A stretch of 64,000 nucleotides of DNA from an uncultured Maribacter sp. (GCF_947500405.1 NZ_CANMRY010000007.1:143441-207440); one strand, 5' to 3'. Counted from the first letter of the stretch, positions 1 to 11,014 are shown. Notes: generated by a model not told the origin, from the letters alone. Program-made: numbers and translations.

Positions 1-1233
1 GCGGATCACGGTTGTGTAATTGTAATGGAAACTAAAACAGGCGAGGTAAAAGCAATATCTAATTTAGGAAGAACTAAAGAGGGTAAATATTACGAGCGTC
101 TTAATTATGCAATAGGAGAATCTCATGAACCTGGTTCTACTTTTAAGTTAATGAATATTGTTGCTGCTTTAGAAGATGGTATAATAGATACCAGCACTGT
201 AAAAGATACAGAAAAAGGATATTGGAAAATTTATAAGCATAGAGTAAGAGATTCTAAGCATGGCGGCTATGGTAAAATTACTATGTCTAAAGCTTTTGAA
301 GTTTCTTCTAATACGGCATTTGCTAAAATGATTCATAACGGGTATAAAGAAAACCCAGAACGCTATGTAAATAGGTTAATGAATATGGGATTGCATAAAA
401 CATTAGGTATGCCTATAAAAGGAGAGGGGAAACCAGTTATTCGTTATCCAGGAGATAAAGGTTGGTCTGGTCTTTCTTTGGCACAAATGGCTTATGGTTA
501 TGAAGTTGCGCTAACTCCAATGCAAACCTTAGCGTTTTATAATGCTATTGCTAATGATGGCGAAATGGTAAAGCCAAGACTGATTAAAGAAGTAAAAGAA
601 TGGAATAGAACTATAGAGGTTTTTGATAAAGAAGTTCTTAACCCGTCAATATGCTCTAAAGAGACCATATCTAAAGTAAAGCGGTTATTAAAAAATACAG
701 TAGAAAAGAAACATGGAACAGGGCACGGGTTGTATTCTCCTAATTTTTCTATGGCAGGAAAAACAGGGACTTGTCAAAAAGACTATGTTTCTAAAGACCC
801 AGATAAACTAAAGTATATATCCACTTTTGCAGGTTACTTTCCTGCAGATAACCCTAAGTATTCTTGTATAGTAGTTATTCATGAACCAGATAAGAGTGTT
901 GGGTATTATGGTGCAGATGTTTCTGGACCAGTATTTAAGTCTGTCGCACAAAAAGTTTACGCTACATCTCCTTTAGTAGATGAGATTAATATGAAAGATG
1001 TTAAGAATAAAAATTTAGATTCTTCGTATCAAAAATATTATGAGCAAGTGCAAAAACAACAGACTACAGTGCCAAATGTAAAAGGTATGTGTGGTATGGA
1101 TGCCATTGCTATACTCGAGAACCTAGGGCTTAATGTAGAGGTAAAAGGAAACGGAAAAGTAAAAAAACAGTCGATATCTAAAGGAACAGAAATAAGTAAA
1201 GTAAAAAACAAAATAGTACTAGTACTTTCATGA
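1..1233 (+). CDS. ftsI: Division-specific penicillin-binding protein (FtsI/PBP3-like transpeptidase), 5' end outside window
   Basis: C-terminal part of a class B penicillin-binding protein, the D,D-transpeptidase that cross-links septal peptidoglycan in the periplasm. The reading frame is open from base 1, so the N-terminal membrane anchor and dimerisation domain lie upstream of the window and the ATG at 25 is internal. All three catalytic motifs are visible: SxxK as S-T-F-K near bases 136-147, SxN as S-S-N near 304-312, and KTG at 760-768. The last roughly 57 residues form a PASTA-like domain starting TVPNVKGM, as expected for Bacteroidetes FtsI. The stop overlaps the murE start (ATGA), showing tight coupling in the dcw operon. 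Confidence 0.95.
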   Translation, partial: ADHGCVIVMETKTGEVKAISNLGRTKEGKYYERLNYAIGESHEPGSTFKLMNIVAALEDGIIDTSTVKDTEKGYWKIYKHRVRDSKHGGYGKITMSKAFEVSSNTAFAKMIHNGYKENPERYVNRLMNMGLHKTLGMPIKGEGKPVIRYPGDKGWSGLSLAQMAYGYEVALTPMQTLAFYNAIANDGEMVKPRLIKEVKEWNRTIEVFDKEVLNPSICSKETISKVKRLLKNTVEKKHGTGHGLYSPNFSMAGKTGTCQKDYVSKDPDKLKYISTFAGYFPADNPKYSCIVVIHEPDKSVGYYGADVSGPVFKSVAQKVYATSPLVDEINMKDVKNKNLDSSYQKYYEQVQKQQTTVPNVKGMCGMDAIAILENLGLNVEVKGNGKVKKQSISKGTEISKVKNKIVLVLS

Positions 1234-2693
1234 AACTACTTAAAGACATATTATTTGGGGTAAGCCTATCGGCAGTTAGTGGAGACACTAATTGTTTGGT
1301 TAATGCTGTATGTTTTGATTCTAGAAGTGTAAGTTTAGATGATGTATTTGTGGCTATTAAAGGAACAATTACGGACGGTCATAAGTATATAGAAACTGCT
1401 ATTAATTCTGGTGCTAAAGCTATAGTTTGTGAAACATTGCCAGAAGTTTTGGTTAATGGAGTAACCTATGTAGAAGTAGGTAGCGGAAATAGTGCTTTAG
1501 CAATTATGGCTTCTAATTTTTATGATACGCCATCAAAAAACTTAAAATTAGTAGGTATTACAGGAACAAATGGTAAAACAACTATTAGCAGTTTATTATA
1601 TCAATTATTTATAAAAGCAGGGTTTAAGGTAGGTTTAATATCTACTATAAAAATAGTTGTAGATAATAAAGAGTTTCCTGCTACGCATACAACGCCAGAT
1701 GCTTTAACTATTAATAAGTATTTAAATTTAATGAACATTGCTGGGGTGGAGTATTGTTTTATGGAAGTTAGTTCGCACGGTATTCATCAAAAAAGAACAG
1801 AAGGTTTGTTTTTTGAAGGAGCAATTTTCACCAATCTTTCTCATGATCACTTAGATTATCATAAAACTTTTGTAGAGTACAGAGATACTAAAAAAGTATT
1901 GTTTGATAATTTAAGTAAAAAGGCATTTGCACTTACCAATGTAGATGATAAGAATGGGGAGGTAATGCTCCAGAATACTAAAGCAAAAAAATATACGTAT
2001 GCTTTAAAATCTTATGCAGATTATAGAGCGCAAATATTAGAAAATAGATTTGATGGTCAATTACTAAAAGTAAATGAACAAGAGCTGTGGACTAAATTAA
2101 TAGGTCATTTTAATGCCTATAATATGCTTGCAATATTTGCTACAGCGGAATTGTTAGGATTAGAGAATCTGGAGACCTTACGCTTATTAAGTGAGTTAGA
2201 TAATGTAGATGGTAGGTTTCAATATTATATATCTAAAGAAAAAATTACGGCAATAGTTGATTATGCCCATACGCCGGACGCCTTGAAAAATGTACTTGAG
2301 ACAATCAATACATTGAGGACTGGAAATGAAAACGTCATCACCGTTGTGGGGTGTGGTGGCGATAGAGACAAGTCTAAGCGTCCGGTAATGGGTAATATTG
2401 CTTCCGAGATGAGTAATAAAGCCATTTTTACATCCGATAATCCTAGAACAGAAGTAGCTAGTATTATAATTGAAGAAATGGAAGCAGGTGTGGAACCTCA
2501 AAATTTCAGAAAAATCCTTTCAATAGAAAATCGTAAGCAAGCTATAAAAACAGCTTGCCAATTTGCGCAGGCTAATGATATTATTTTGGTGGCAGGCAAA
2601 GGGCACGAAACATATCAAGAAACCAATGGAGAAAGGGTGTATTTTGATGATTTTAAAATAGTTAAAGAGCTTTTAGCAGACCTAAACAAATAA
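1230..2693 (+). CDS. murE: UDP-MurNAc-tripeptide synthetase MurE (meso-diaminopimelate-adding)
   Basis: Cytoplasmic Mur ligase (487 aa) that adds the third amino acid to UDP-MurNAc-L-Ala-D-Glu using ATP. The ATP-binding loop GTNGKTT sits at residues 112-118. The motif DNPR at residues 403-406 is the known signature for meso-diaminopimelate over lysine, so this organism should have DAP-type peptidoglycan. Length is normal for the family. The ATG overlaps the ftsI stop by 4 bp, and mraY follows after 15 bp. murF, often next in other phyla, is not between murE and mraY here. Confidence 0.97.
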   Translation: MKLLKDILFGVSLSAVSGDTNCLVNAVCFDSRSVSLDDVFVAIKGTITDGHKYIETAINSGAKAIVCETLPEVLVNGVTYVEVGSGNSALAIMASNFYDTPSKNLKLVGITGTNGKTTISSLLYQLFIKAGFKVGLISTIKIVVDNKEFPATHTTPDALTINKYLNLMNIAGVEYCFMEVSSHGIHQKRTEGLFFEGAIFTNLSHDHLDYHKTFVEYRDTKKVLFDNLSKKAFALTNVDDKNGEVMLQNTKAKKYTYALKSYADYRAQILENRFDGQLLKVNEQELWTKLIGHFNAYNMLAIFATAELLGLENLETLRLLSELDNVDGRFQYYISKEKITAIVDYAHTPDALKNVLETINTLRTGNENVITVVGCGGDRDKSKRPVMGNIASEMSNKAIFTSDNPRTEVASIIIEEMEAGVEPQNFRKILSIENRKQAIKTACQFAQANDIILVAGKGHETYQETNGERVYFDDFKIVKELLADLNK

Positions 2694-2708
2694 GATAAAA
2701 AGAGAGTA

Positions 2709-3929
2709 ATGCTGTATTATTTATTTGAATATTTAGAGAAACAATACCAATTTCCTGGAGCAAGTTTGTTCCAGTTTACCACGTTTCGTGCTGCAATGGC
2801 TATTCTTTTTTCTTTAATTATTGCTACTGTTTACGGGAAACGCGTAATAGTGTTTTTGCAAAAACAGCAAATAGGAGAAACGGTTAGAGATTTAGGTTTA
2901 GATGGGCAAAAGCAAAAAGCAGGAACACCAACAATGGGTGGCCTTATAATAATTATGGCTACTCTTATTCCTGTATTGTTATTTGCAAAATTAAATAACA
3001 TCTATATTATTTTATTACTAGTAACCACAGTTTGGATGGGTATTATTGGTTTTATAGATGATTATATAAAGATTTTTAAAAAGGATAAAGAAGGTTTAAA
3101 AGGTCGTTTTAAAATTTTAGGACAAGTTGGTTTGGGTTTAATAGTAGGTGCAACTCTTTATTTTCATCCAGAAGTAACTATGCGTGAGCATAATAAAACG
3201 ATGATTACCGAAAATTTTACGGTAGAGGAAGTTCGTGGGCAAGACATAAAATCTACCATGACAACAGTTCCTTTTTTTAAGAATAATGAAATGGACTATA
3301 GTAGTTTTATTTCTTGGATGGGAGATGGAGCTAAAGAATATGCATGGTTACTGTTCATTCCTATTGTAATCTTAATTGTTACAGCAGTTTCTAATGGCGC
3401 TAACCTTACAGATGGTATAGATGGTTTAGCGGCAGGAACTTCTGCTATAATAGTGTTTGCATTGGGCGTATTTACATGGGTTTCTGGTAATTATATTTTT
3501 TCAGAATACCTAGACATAATGTTTATCCCAAGGGCAGGAGAGTTGTTGGTTTTTGTAACCGCTTTTATGGGTGCTTTAATAGGGTTTTTATGGTATAATA
3601 CATTTCCTGCTCAGGTATTTATGGGAGACACTGGGAGTTTAACTATAGGAGGTGTAATTGCGGTAATAGCTATTGTAATACGTAAAGAATTATTAATACC
3701 AGTGTTGTGTGGAATTTTCTTTGCAGAGAATATTTCAGTCATATTACAAGTAGGATATTTTAAATATACAAAGAAGAAAACAGGAGAGGGTAAACGTATT
3801 TTTTTAATGGCTCCTTTGCATCATCATTATCAAAAGAAGGGCTATCATGAGAGTAAAATAGTAACTCGTTTTTGGATTATAGGAATCTTGCTAGCTATTA
3901 TAACTATAGTTACGCTTAAAGTAAGATAA
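2709..3929 (+). CDS. mraY: Phospho-MurNAc-pentapeptide transferase MraY
   Basis: Polytopic inner-membrane enzyme that moves phospho-MurNAc-pentapeptide from UDP to undecaprenyl phosphate, making lipid I. Family motifs are GTPTMGG (72-78), [15 protein letters not shown] (from residue 232), a later MGDTGSL, and APLHHH ending with three histidines at 371-373. At 406 aa it is longer than the roughly 360-residue proteobacterial enzyme. The extra length is a polar insert at about residues 155-205 between membrane segments, which I believe is typical of Bacteroidetes MraY. murD follows after 2 bp. Confidence 0.97.
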   Translation: MLYYLFEYLEKQYQFPGASLFQFTTFRAAMAILFSLIIATVYGKRVIVFLQKQQIGETVRDLGLDGQKQKAGTPTMGGLIIIMATLIPVLLFAKLNNIYIILLLVTTVWMGIIGFIDDYIKIFKKDKEGLKGRFKILGQVGLGLIVGATLYFHPEVTMREHNKTMITENFTVEEVRGQDIKSTMTTVPFFKNNEMDYSSFISWMGDGAKEYAWLLFIPIVILIVTAVSNGANLTDGIDGLAAGTSAIIVFALGVFTWVSGNYIFSEYLDIMFIPRAGELLVFVTAFMGALIGFLWYNTFPAQVFMGDTGSLTIGGVIAVIAIVIRKELLIPVLCGIFFAENISVILQVGYFKYTKKKTGEGKRIFLMAPLHHHYQKKGYHESKIVTRFWIIGILLAIITIVTLKVR

Positions 3930-3931
3930 TA

Positions 3932-5266
3932 ATGCAAAGGTTAGTAATACTAGGAGGAGGAGAAAGTGGTGTTGGAACTGCAATTCTAGGAAAAAAAGAA
4001 GGATATGAAGTTTTTGTATCTGATAGAGGAAAAATAAAAGAGGAATATAAAAACGTTCTTAAACATTTTGAGATTAATTGGGAAGAAGAGGTTCATACAG
4101 AATCTAAAATATTAAATGCCAATGTAGTAATGAAAAGCCCTGGTATACCAGACAAAGTTGCTTTAATACAAAAACTACATGCAAAAGGTATTCCTGTTAT
4201 TTCGGAAATAGAGTTTGCATCAAAATATACCAATGCAACCATAATTGGTATTACGGGTAGTAATGGAAAAACTACAACTACAATGCTTACAAACTATATT
4301 TTTAAAGAGGCAGGTTTACATGTTGGTATGGCAGGTAATATTGGAGATAGTTACGCTAAAATGGTTTCTGAAAATTCCTATGATTACTATGTTTTAGAGA
4401 TTAGTAGTTTTCAGCTAGACGGTATTGTGGATTTTAAACCACACATAGCTATTTTAACGAATATAACACCAGACCATTTAGATAGGTATGATTATAAGTT
4501 TGAAAACTATATAGCTTCTAAATTTAGGATTGCAAAAAATCAAGAACCAGAAGACTATTTAATTTATGATGCAGATGATGAAGTAATAGTACAATGGTTA
4601 CAGAATAACCCAGTTAAGTCTCAATTAATTCCTTTTTCTATAAAAGAACAATTAGAAGAAGGAGCATTTATTCAGGACGAAAAAATAATTATAAAGACAC
4701 AAAATAACACTATAGAAATGACGACAGAGACCTTGGCCTTAGAAGGAAAACACAATCTTAAAAACACAATGGCAGCATCTACTGCTGCAAAATTGGTGAG
4801 CATAAGAAAAGAAACTATACGTAATAGTATTGCTGCTTTTCAGGGTGCAGAACACCGTTTAGAGAAGGTGTTAAAAATTAATCATGTACAGTATGTAAAT
4901 GATTCTAAGGCTACCAATGTAAATGCAACTTACTATGCTTTAGATAGTATGAAAACGGCTACGGTTTGGATAGTTGGTGGTGTAGATAAAGGAAACAATT
5001 ATAAAGAGCTAATGTCTTTAGTAAGAGAAAAAGTAAAGGCAATTATTTGTTTAGGAGAGGACAACTCTAAAATTATAGATGCCTTTGGTAATGTTGTGGA
5101 TTTGTTGGTAGAAACATATGCTATGGAAGAAGCGGTGAAAGTGGCATATAAAATAGCTGGTCGTGGAGAAACGGTATTATTGTCTCCTGCATGTGCAAGC
5201 TTCGATTTGTTTAAGAATTACGAAGACAGAGGAAATCAATTTAAAGCAGCAATTAAAAATTTATAA
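3932..5266 (+). CDS. murD: UDP-MurNAc-L-alanine:D-glutamate ligase MurD
   Basis: Cytoplasmic Mur ligase (444 aa) adding D-glutamate to UDP-MurNAc-L-Ala. The N-terminal Rossmann-like fold begins with LGGGESG. The ATP loop GSNGKTT starts at about residue 109, the mid-domain carries TNITPDHLDRY, and the C-terminal domain holds NDSKATN and SPACASFD, all characteristic of MurD. Spacing to both neighbours is 2 bp (mraY upstream, the GTG of ftsW downstream), consistent with one polycistronic message and translational coupling. Confidence 0.97.
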   Translation: MQRLVILGGGESGVGTAILGKKEGYEVFVSDRGKIKEEYKNVLKHFEINWEEEVHTESKILNANVVMKSPGIPDKVALIQKLHAKGIPVISEIEFASKYTNATIIGITGSNGKTTTTMLTNYIFKEAGLHVGMAGNIGDSYAKMVSENSYDYYVLEISSFQLDGIVDFKPHIAILTNITPDHLDRYDYKFENYIASKFRIAKNQEPEDYLIYDADDEVIVQWLQNNPVKSQLIPFSIKEQLEEGAFIQDEKIIIKTQNNTIEMTTETLALEGKHNLKNTMAASTAAKLVSIRKETIRNSIAAFQGAEHRLEKVLKINHVQYVNDSKATNVNATYYALDSMKTATVWIVGGVDKGNNYKELMSLVREKVKAIICLGEDNSKIIDAFGNVVDLLVETYAMEEAVKVAYKIAGRGETVLLSPACASFDLFKNYEDRGNQFKAAIKNL

Positions 5267-5268
5267 AA

Positions 5269-6471
5269 GTGCTTAATTTATTTAAAAATATTGGTGGAGA
5301 TAAAGCTATTTGGGCAGTTGTTGCTCTTTTGGCCTTATTCTCATTTTTACCAGTATATAGCTCTAGTAGTAACTTGGTTTATGTTGTTGGTAATGGCACT
5401 ACTATGGGGCATTTAGTAAAACATGCTTTGCTTTTATTTTTAGGTTTCGGAATTATTTATGGAGTCCATAAAATACCGACGCATTTTTTTAAAGGGCTCT
5501 CCTTAATTGCAATGCCTGTAGTGTTAATTTTATTGGTATTTACGTTAGCACAAGGAACAACTAGCGGAGGAACAAATGCAAGCAGATGGATTCGTTTACC
5601 ATTGGTAGGTTTAGGGTTTCAACCATCTAATTTGGCGGCTGTGGTTTTAATGATTTATGTAGCTCGTTACCTTACTAAAATAAAAGATAAAGTAGTCACT
5701 TTTACAGAGAGTATACTCCCTTTATGGGTTCCAGTTTTTTTAACGGTTATATTAATTTTACCGGCAAACTTTTCTACTGCAGCAATAATTTTTTCTATGG
5801 TCTTAATGCTTTGTTTTTTAGGAGGGTATCCTATTAAATATTTGTTAGGAATTATAGGTACAGGAATAGCCTTTTTAGCAATTTTTATTCTTATAGCGAA
5901 GGCAGCGCCAGATTTGTTTCCAAATAGAGTAGATACTTGGATGAGTAGGGTAGATAATTTTGCAAACCCGGAAGATACGGAGGCAGATTATCAAATAGAA
6001 AAAGCTAAAATAGCTATAGCAACAGGAGGTATAGTTGGTAAAGGAGCAGGAAAGAGTGTGCAGAAAAATTTCTTACCGCAAAGTTCTTCAGATTTCATTT
6101 TTGCCATTATAGTAGAGGAATATGGTTTAATAGGAGGTTTTGTGTTGATGTTTTTTTATTTATTACTGCTTTTTAGAATAATAGTAGTAGCAAATGGAAG
6201 TACAACAATATTTGGAAAATTACTGGTTTTAGGAGTGGGTTTGCCAATTGTTTTTCAGGCATTAATTAACATGGCTGTCGCGGTAGAATTATTCCCTGTT
6301 ACTGGACAAAATTTACCATTAGTTAGTATGGGAGGAACCTCTAGTTGGATGATATGTTTGGCTATAGGAATAATATTAAGTGTTAGTAATAAAGAAACCG
6401 AAATAGAAGAGAGTATAAGTGCAGATATAGATGAAGCTAACCCTTTAGAAATATTAAGTGGACAATTATAA
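5269..6471 (+). CDS. ftsW: Lipid II polymerase/division protein FtsW (SEDS family)
   Basis: SEDS-family membrane protein (400 aa, about ten hydrophobic segments) acting with FtsI as the septal glycan polymerase. Family features include ASRWIRLP in the first half, the region [18 protein letters not shown] before KGAGKS, and [15 protein letters not shown] followed by LPLVSMGG. Start is GTG, 2 bp after murD. The charged cytoplasmic tail after about residue 375 is short. Its position between murD and murG in the dcw cluster favours FtsW over the elongation paralogue RodA. The 3' end overlaps murG by 14 bp. Confidence 0.94.
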   Translation: MLNLFKNIGGDKAIWAVVALLALFSFLPVYSSSSNLVYVVGNGTTMGHLVKHALLLFLGFGIIYGVHKIPTHFFKGLSLIAMPVVLILLVFTLAQGTTSGGTNASRWIRLPLVGLGFQPSNLAAVVLMIYVARYLTKIKDKVVTFTESILPLWVPVFLTVILILPANFSTAAIIFSMVLMLCFLGGYPIKYLLGIIGTGIAFLAIFILIAKAAPDLFPNRVDTWMSRVDNFANPEDTEADYQIEKAKIAIATGGIVGKGAGKSVQKNFLPQSSSDFIFAIIVEEYGLIGGFVLMFFYLLLLFRIIVVANGSTTIFGKLLVLGVGLPIVFQALINMAVAVELFPVTGQNLPLVSMGGTSSWMICLAIGIILSVSNKETEIEESISADIDEANPLEILSGQL

Positions 6472-7549
6472 ATTTATTCTTTCTGGAGGAGGTACAGGTG
6501 GGCATATTTATCCGGCTATTGCCATAGCAAACGAGTTAAAGAAAAGATACCCGAATGCAGAGTTTCTTTTTGTTGGGGCAAAAGATAGGATGGAGATGGA
6601 GAAAGTGCCACAAGCAGGATATAAAATTGAAGGTTTGTGGATTACAGGATTACAACGAAAGTTGACTATAAAGAATTTAATGTTTCCTTTTAAACTAATA
6701 AGCAGTTTGTTAAGAGCAAGAAAAATAGTATCGCAGTTTAAACCTAACGCCGTAATTGGTACTGGGGGCTTTGCTAGTGGACCGTTACTTAAAATTGCAT
6801 CAGGGAGAAAAGTGCCTTGTTTATTACAGGAGCAAAATTCTTATGCAGGGGTTACAAATAAACTTTTAAAAGATGCTGTAGCTAAAATTTGTGTTGCTTA
6901 TGATGGTATGGATAAATTTTTTCCAGCGCATAAAATTGTAAAAACGGGAAACCCTGTTCGTGAAGATTTAATTGCGCTTACTACGGATAAGAAAGAGGCT
7001 TTAAGTTTTTTTGAGTTACAGGAAAGTAAGCAAACATTAGTTGTTTTAGGAGGAAGTTTAGGAGCTCGTAGAATAAATCAATTAATAGAAAAAAAACTAG
7101 ATTTTTTTAAAGAAGCTGGTTTACAAATTATATGGCAGTGTGGTAAGCTATATTACGAGGAGTATAAAAAATACAATTCAGGCACTATAAAAGTAATGGC
7201 TTTTATAAATAAAATGAATTATGCTTACACTAGTGCAGATATTATTATCTCAAGAGCAGGTGCAGGTTCTGTATCTGAGTTAAGTATTGTTGGTAAACCT
7301 GTGATTTTTATACCATCACCAAATGTGGCAGAAGACCATCAAACAAAAAATGCAATGGCTTTAGTGGATAAAAATGCTGCTATACTAGTAAAGGAGAAGG
7401 ATTTAGAGGCTGATTTTGATACTATTTTTTCAGATTTAATTACATCAAAAGAAAAGCAAGAAGAAATTGCTAAAAACATAAAGAATATGGCATTACCAAA
7501 TGCTACAAAAGATATAGTAGACCAAATAGAAATATTGTTCCAAAAATAA
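6458..7549 (+). CDS. murG: UDP-GlcNAc:lipid I N-acetylglucosaminyltransferase MurG
   Basis: Peripheral inner-membrane glycosyltransferase (GT28, 363 aa) that converts lipid I to lipid II. The N-terminal glycine loop GGGTGGH is at residues 10-16. Later motifs are [24 protein letters not shown] and [10 protein letters not shown], all standard for MurG. The start is GTG at 6458, inside the ftsW 3' end; no other start keeps the glycine loop. The overlap with ftsW implies translational coupling. murC begins 1 bp after the stop. Confidence 0.96.
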   Translation: MDNYKFILSGGGTGGHIYPAIAIANELKKRYPNAEFLFVGAKDRMEMEKVPQAGYKIEGLWITGLQRKLTIKNLMFPFKLISSLLRARKIVSQFKPNAVIGTGGFASGPLLKIASGRKVPCLLQEQNSYAGVTNKLLKDAVAKICVAYDGMDKFFPAHKIVKTGNPVREDLIALTTDKKEALSFFELQESKQTLVVLGGSLGARRINQLIEKKLDFFKEAGLQIIWQCGKLYYEEYKKYNSGTIKVMAFINKMNYAYTSADIIISRAGAGSVSELSIVGKPVIFIPSPNVAEDHQTKNAMALVDKNAAILVKEKDLEADFDTIFSDLITSKEKQEEIAKNIKNMALPNATKDIVDQIEILFQK

Positions 7550-7550
7550 A

Positions 7551-8903
7551 ATGAATTTAAAACAAATACATAACGTTTACTTTATAGGCATAGGAGGCAT
7601 AGGAATGTCTGCTTTAGCACGTTATTTTAAATTCATAAATAAAAATGTGGCAGGGTATGATAAAACAGAGACCCCATTAACACAAGAGCTTCAGGGAATT
7701 GGAATAGCAATACATTATGAAGATGCTATAAATACTATTGCTGCAGAATACCTAGATGTAGAAAAAACACTTATAGTTTATACTCCTGCTGTACCAACTT
7801 CGCATGGGGAGTATCAATACTTTTTAAATAATGGTTTTACAATAAAAAAACGTTCAGAGGTATTAGGAATTATTACTAAGGATACTTTTTGTTTTGCAGT
7901 TGCAGGTACCCATGGAAAAACTACGACATCGAGTATTTTGGCTCATTTGTTAAAAGAAACGGGAACGCCCATTACTGCTTTTTTAGGAGGTATATCAGAA
8001 GATTTTAATAGTAATTTTCTTTTAGAAGGAACAGAATATTCCGTTGTGGAGGCCGATGAGTTTGATCGTTCTTTTTTACAATTATCTCCGAGTATGGCAT
8101 GCATAACCTCTATGGATGCAGATCATTTAGATATTTATGGAACAGAAGAAGAATTGAAAAATTCTTTTAAAGAATTTACAAAACGTATAAAACCAAATGG
8201 GAAGCTGTTTGTGCGTAATGGTTTACCTATAGATGGTATAACCTATGGAATAGAAGATGATTCGGATTTTTGTATTCGAAATTTAAAAATAGAACATGGT
8301 GCCTACATTTTTGATTTGGGAACTCCTAATGAAGTTATAAAGGGAGTTACTTTTAATAAGCCAGGAAGACATAATTTGTTAAATGGCTTAGTTGCTTTTG
8401 CAATGGCGATACAGGCTGGTTCCCCTGCCAATCGCCTTGCTAATGCGCTTGCTACATTTAAGGGCGTACAGCGTAGGTTTTCTTATCAAATTAAAACCAA
8501 GAATTTAGTTTATGTGGATGATTATGCGCATCATCCTACAGAAATTAATGCCGTTTGCAATGCAATTTATGAAATGCATCCAAAGAAAAAAGTGTTAGCT
8601 ATTTTTCAACCACATTTATTTTCAAGGACTAAAGATTTTATTAAAGAATTTGCAGAAAGTCTGTCAAAGTTTGATAGTATTTTATTGTTAGATATATATC
8701 CGGCAAGAGAAAAACCTATAGAAGGAGTTACTTCGGAATGGTTATTAGAAAAAATAAAAAACCCTAATAAAAAATTAATTAATAAAGCAAATATTATTTC
8801 AGAAATTAAACAACAAAACCCTGAAATAATAATTACAATGGGAGCAGGAGATATTGGTTTAGAAGTAGAAAAAATAAAAAAAGAATTACACTATGAAAAT
8901 TAA
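7551..8903 (+). CDS. murC: UDP-MurNAc:L-alanine ligase MurC
   Basis: Cytoplasmic Mur ligase (450 aa) that adds L-alanine to UDP-MurNAc, the first peptide step. It starts with a Rossmann-like FIGIGGIGMSA. The ATP loop GTHGKTTT lies at about residues 119-126, followed by EADEFDRSF and, in the C-terminal part, DDYAHHPTE, which is diagnostic for MurC. The gene overlaps the ftsQ start by 11 bp. Confidence 0.97.
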   Translation: MNLKQIHNVYFIGIGGIGMSALARYFKFINKNVAGYDKTETPLTQELQGIGIAIHYEDAINTIAAEYLDVEKTLIVYTPAVPTSHGEYQYFLNNGFTIKKRSEVLGIITKDTFCFAVAGTHGKTTTSSILAHLLKETGTPITAFLGGISEDFNSNFLLEGTEYSVVEADEFDRSFLQLSPSMACITSMDADHLDIYGTEEELKNSFKEFTKRIKPNGKLFVRNGLPIDGITYGIEDDSDFCIRNLKIEHGAYIFDLGTPNEVIKGVTFNKPGRHNLLNGLVAFAMAIQAGSPANRLANALATFKGVQRRFSYQIKTKNLVYVDDYAHHPTEINAVCNAIYEMHPKKKVLAIFQPHLFSRTKDFIKEFAESLSKFDSILLLDIYPAREKPIEGVTSEWLLEKIKNPNKKLINKANIISEIKQQNPEIIITMGAGDIGLEVEKIKKELHYEN

Positions 8904-9612
8904 TTGGAGTTATATTAAGATTTTTGGTTTAAGCCTTGTTTTATTAGGTTTGTACGCGTTTTCTAATCATAGAAATGGAGAAAAAAATATTAAAAAAGTA
9001 AACATAGAATTTGTTGGAAATGACAATTTATACCTTACGCAAGGCATGGTTAATAAATTGTTAATACAAAATTACGGGAACCTTGAAAACGTCTCAAAAG
9101 AAAAATTAGCTTTGAATACTGTGGAGAAGGCTATTGAAGCTAATGACATGGTGAAAAAAGCCCAAGTGTATCTTACTGTAGATGGGGAGCTTACGTCTAG
9201 AATTGTTCAACGAAAGCCAATCGCAAGAATTACGGGGAATACAAATTGTTATCTAGATGACGAAGGAAAACGCATGCCGTTATCCAGAAATCACTCGGCT
9301 AGGGTACCAATTATTACGGGTAAAATATCGGGAGATAGTTTAGAAGATGTATATGAAATTTTAAAATACATAAATGAGGATGAGTTTCTAAGAAAAAATG
9401 TAATAGGAATTCATATTAAAGATGTAAATAACTATCAACTAAAATTTAGAATGGAACAATTTGTTGTTAGTCTGGGTGGGGTAGATAATTTGGAAGAAAA
9501 ATTTAACAATTTTAAAGCCTTTTATACCAAGGCTAATAAGGACAAAACTTTGGAGAATTTTACAATGGTTAGTCTAGAGTTTAATAATCAAGTAGTGTGC
9601 ACCAAAATATAG
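8893..9612 (+). CDS. ftsQ: Cell division protein FtsQ
   Basis: Single-pass inner-membrane divisome protein (239 aa). It has a short cytoplasmic N-terminus, a membrane segment at about residues 9-24, then a POTRA-like periplasmic region beginning VNIEFVGNDNLYLTQGMV. Sequence conservation in this family is low, so the call rests mainly on topology, size and position between murC and ftsA. It should bridge early (FtsA/FtsZ) and late (FtsW/FtsI) division proteins. The start lies inside the murC 3' end. Confidence 0.9.
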   Translation: MKINWSYIKIFGLSLVLLGLYAFSNHRNGEKNIKKVNIEFVGNDNLYLTQGMVNKLLIQNYGNLENVSKEKLALNTVEKAIEANDMVKKAQVYLTVDGELTSRIVQRKPIARITGNTNCYLDDEGKRMPLSRNHSARVPIITGKISGDSLEDVYEILKYINEDEFLRKNVIGIHIKDVNNYQLKFRMEQFVVSLGGVDNLEEKFNNFKAFYTKANKDKTLENFTMVSLEFNNQVVCTKI

Positions 9613-9617
9613 AAACA

Positions 9618-10970
9618 ATGGAACAAGGTAATTATTCAGTAGGTTTAGACATAGGAACTACCAAAATTGTAGCAATTATTGGTAAGGAGAATGAATATGG
9701 TAAAATCGAAATTCTTGGCATTGGTAAATCTAAGAGTTTGGGAGTACATAGAGGTGTAGTAAATAATATTACACAAACTATAAAATCTATACAACAAGCT
9801 GTAGAGGAAGCAGAAGCAAATTCTGGTTTACGAATAGGCTCTGTTGTTGTTGGTATAGCGGGGCAACACATACGTAGCTTACAGCACAGTGATTATATTT
9901 CTAGGGACGACTCCGAAAAAGTTATTAATGATAATGATTTGGATACACTTTGTAACCAAGTATATAAATTAATAATGCTACCTGGAGAAGAAATTATTCA
10001 TGTGTTACCGCAAGAGTATAAAGTAGATGGGCAGGCAGAAATTAAAGAGCCTATTGGAATGTACGGTGGCAGGTTAGAGGCCAATTTTCACGTAGTAGTT
10101 GGTCAAGTAACTTCTATAAAAAATATTGGCAGATGCATTAAAAGTGCAGGTTTAGACCTAGGAAATATAACTTTAGAGCCATTAGCATCATCTAATGCAG
10201 TATTAAGTCAAGAAGAGAAAGAAGCTGGTGTAGCATTAATAGATATAGGAGGTGGTACTACAGATTTAGCCATTTTTAAAGATGGTATTATAAGACATAC
10301 TGCTGTTATTCCTTTTGGAGGTGGTGTAATTACAGAAGATATAAAAGAAGGTTGTTCTATTATAGAAAAACAAGCAGAGCTTCTTAAAATAAAATTTGGT
10401 TCTGCATGGCCAGGAGAAAATAAGGATAATGAAATAGTATCTATACCTGGTTTAAGAGGTAGAGAGCCTAAAGAAATATCTCTTAAAAATCTTTCTAAAA
10501 TTATTCATGCAAGAGTAGTAGAAATTATTGAGCAGGTATATGTAGAGATAAAAAACTACGGTCATGAAGAACAAAAGAAAAAATTAATTGCAGGTATAGT
10601 TTTAACAGGAGGCGGTAGCCAATTAAAGCATTTAAAGCAATTAGTAGAATATATTACAGGAATGGATACTAGAATAGGGTATCCTAATGAGCATTTAGCA
10701 GGAGATTCAGATAAAGAAGTAGTAAGCCCATTATATGCAACTAGTGTTGGTTTATTAATGAATGCTATAGAGAATGACGCTAGAATTAAAAGAATAGAAG
10801 AGTTAAATAATTTAGAGCAAGAAGAGAATAATACGGTAACTGAAGAAGAACCTGTTTTAGTAGAAAATGGTAATTTAGAAGCACCGCAAGAACAAAGTAA
10901 AGCCCCTAGAAAATCTGTTTTAGATAAATGGTCTGATAAGCTGAAAGACTTTTTAGATAACGCAGAATAG
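9618..10970 (+). CDS. ftsA: Cell division protein FtsA (actin-like membrane tether for FtsZ)
   Basis: Actin-fold ATPase (450 aa from the ATG chosen here) that anchors FtsZ to the membrane. The nucleotide-binding phosphate-1 loop reads GLDIGTTK near the N-terminus, and the phosphate-2 loop reads LIDIGGGTTDLA. The SHS2-type 1C insertion follows the first. A longer GTG-started frame begins at 9597 but overlaps ftsQ; the ATG at 9618, 5 bp after ftsQ, matches the usual FtsA N-terminus (MEQGNYSVGLDIG). After about residue 400 comes a Glu-rich linker, then a basic-amphipathic C-terminus (SVLDKWSDKLKDFL) that fits the membrane-targeting helix. Confidence 0.96.
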   Translation: MEQGNYSVGLDIGTTKIVAIIGKENEYGKIEILGIGKSKSLGVHRGVVNNITQTIKSIQQAVEEAEANSGLRIGSVVVGIAGQHIRSLQHSDYISRDDSEKVINDNDLDTLCNQVYKLIMLPGEEIIHVLPQEYKVDGQAEIKEPIGMYGGRLEANFHVVVGQVTSIKNIGRCIKSAGLDLGNITLEPLASSNAVLSQEEKEAGVALIDIGGGTTDLAIFKDGIIRHTAVIPFGGGVITEDIKEGCSIIEKQAELLKIKFGSAWPGENKDNEIVSIPGLRGREPKEISLKNLSKIIHARVVEIIEQVYVEIKNYGHEEQKKKLIAGIVLTGGGSQLKHLKQLVEYITGMDTRIGYPNEHLAGDSDKEVVSPLYATSVGLLMNAIENDARIKRIEELNNLEQEENNTVTEEEPVLVENGNLEAPQEQSKAPRKSVLDKWSDKLKDFLDNAE

Positions 10971-11014
10971 AACATTAGAATTAAGAACACATATTAACCA
11001 GTAATTTAAATAGC

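Noticed and set aside
10562..10990. 142-codon open frame on the minus strand opposite ftsA
   Set aside because: Lies wholly antisense to a well-supported gene, has Ser/Phe-rich translation typical of antisense AT-rich codons and no promoter box or family motif.
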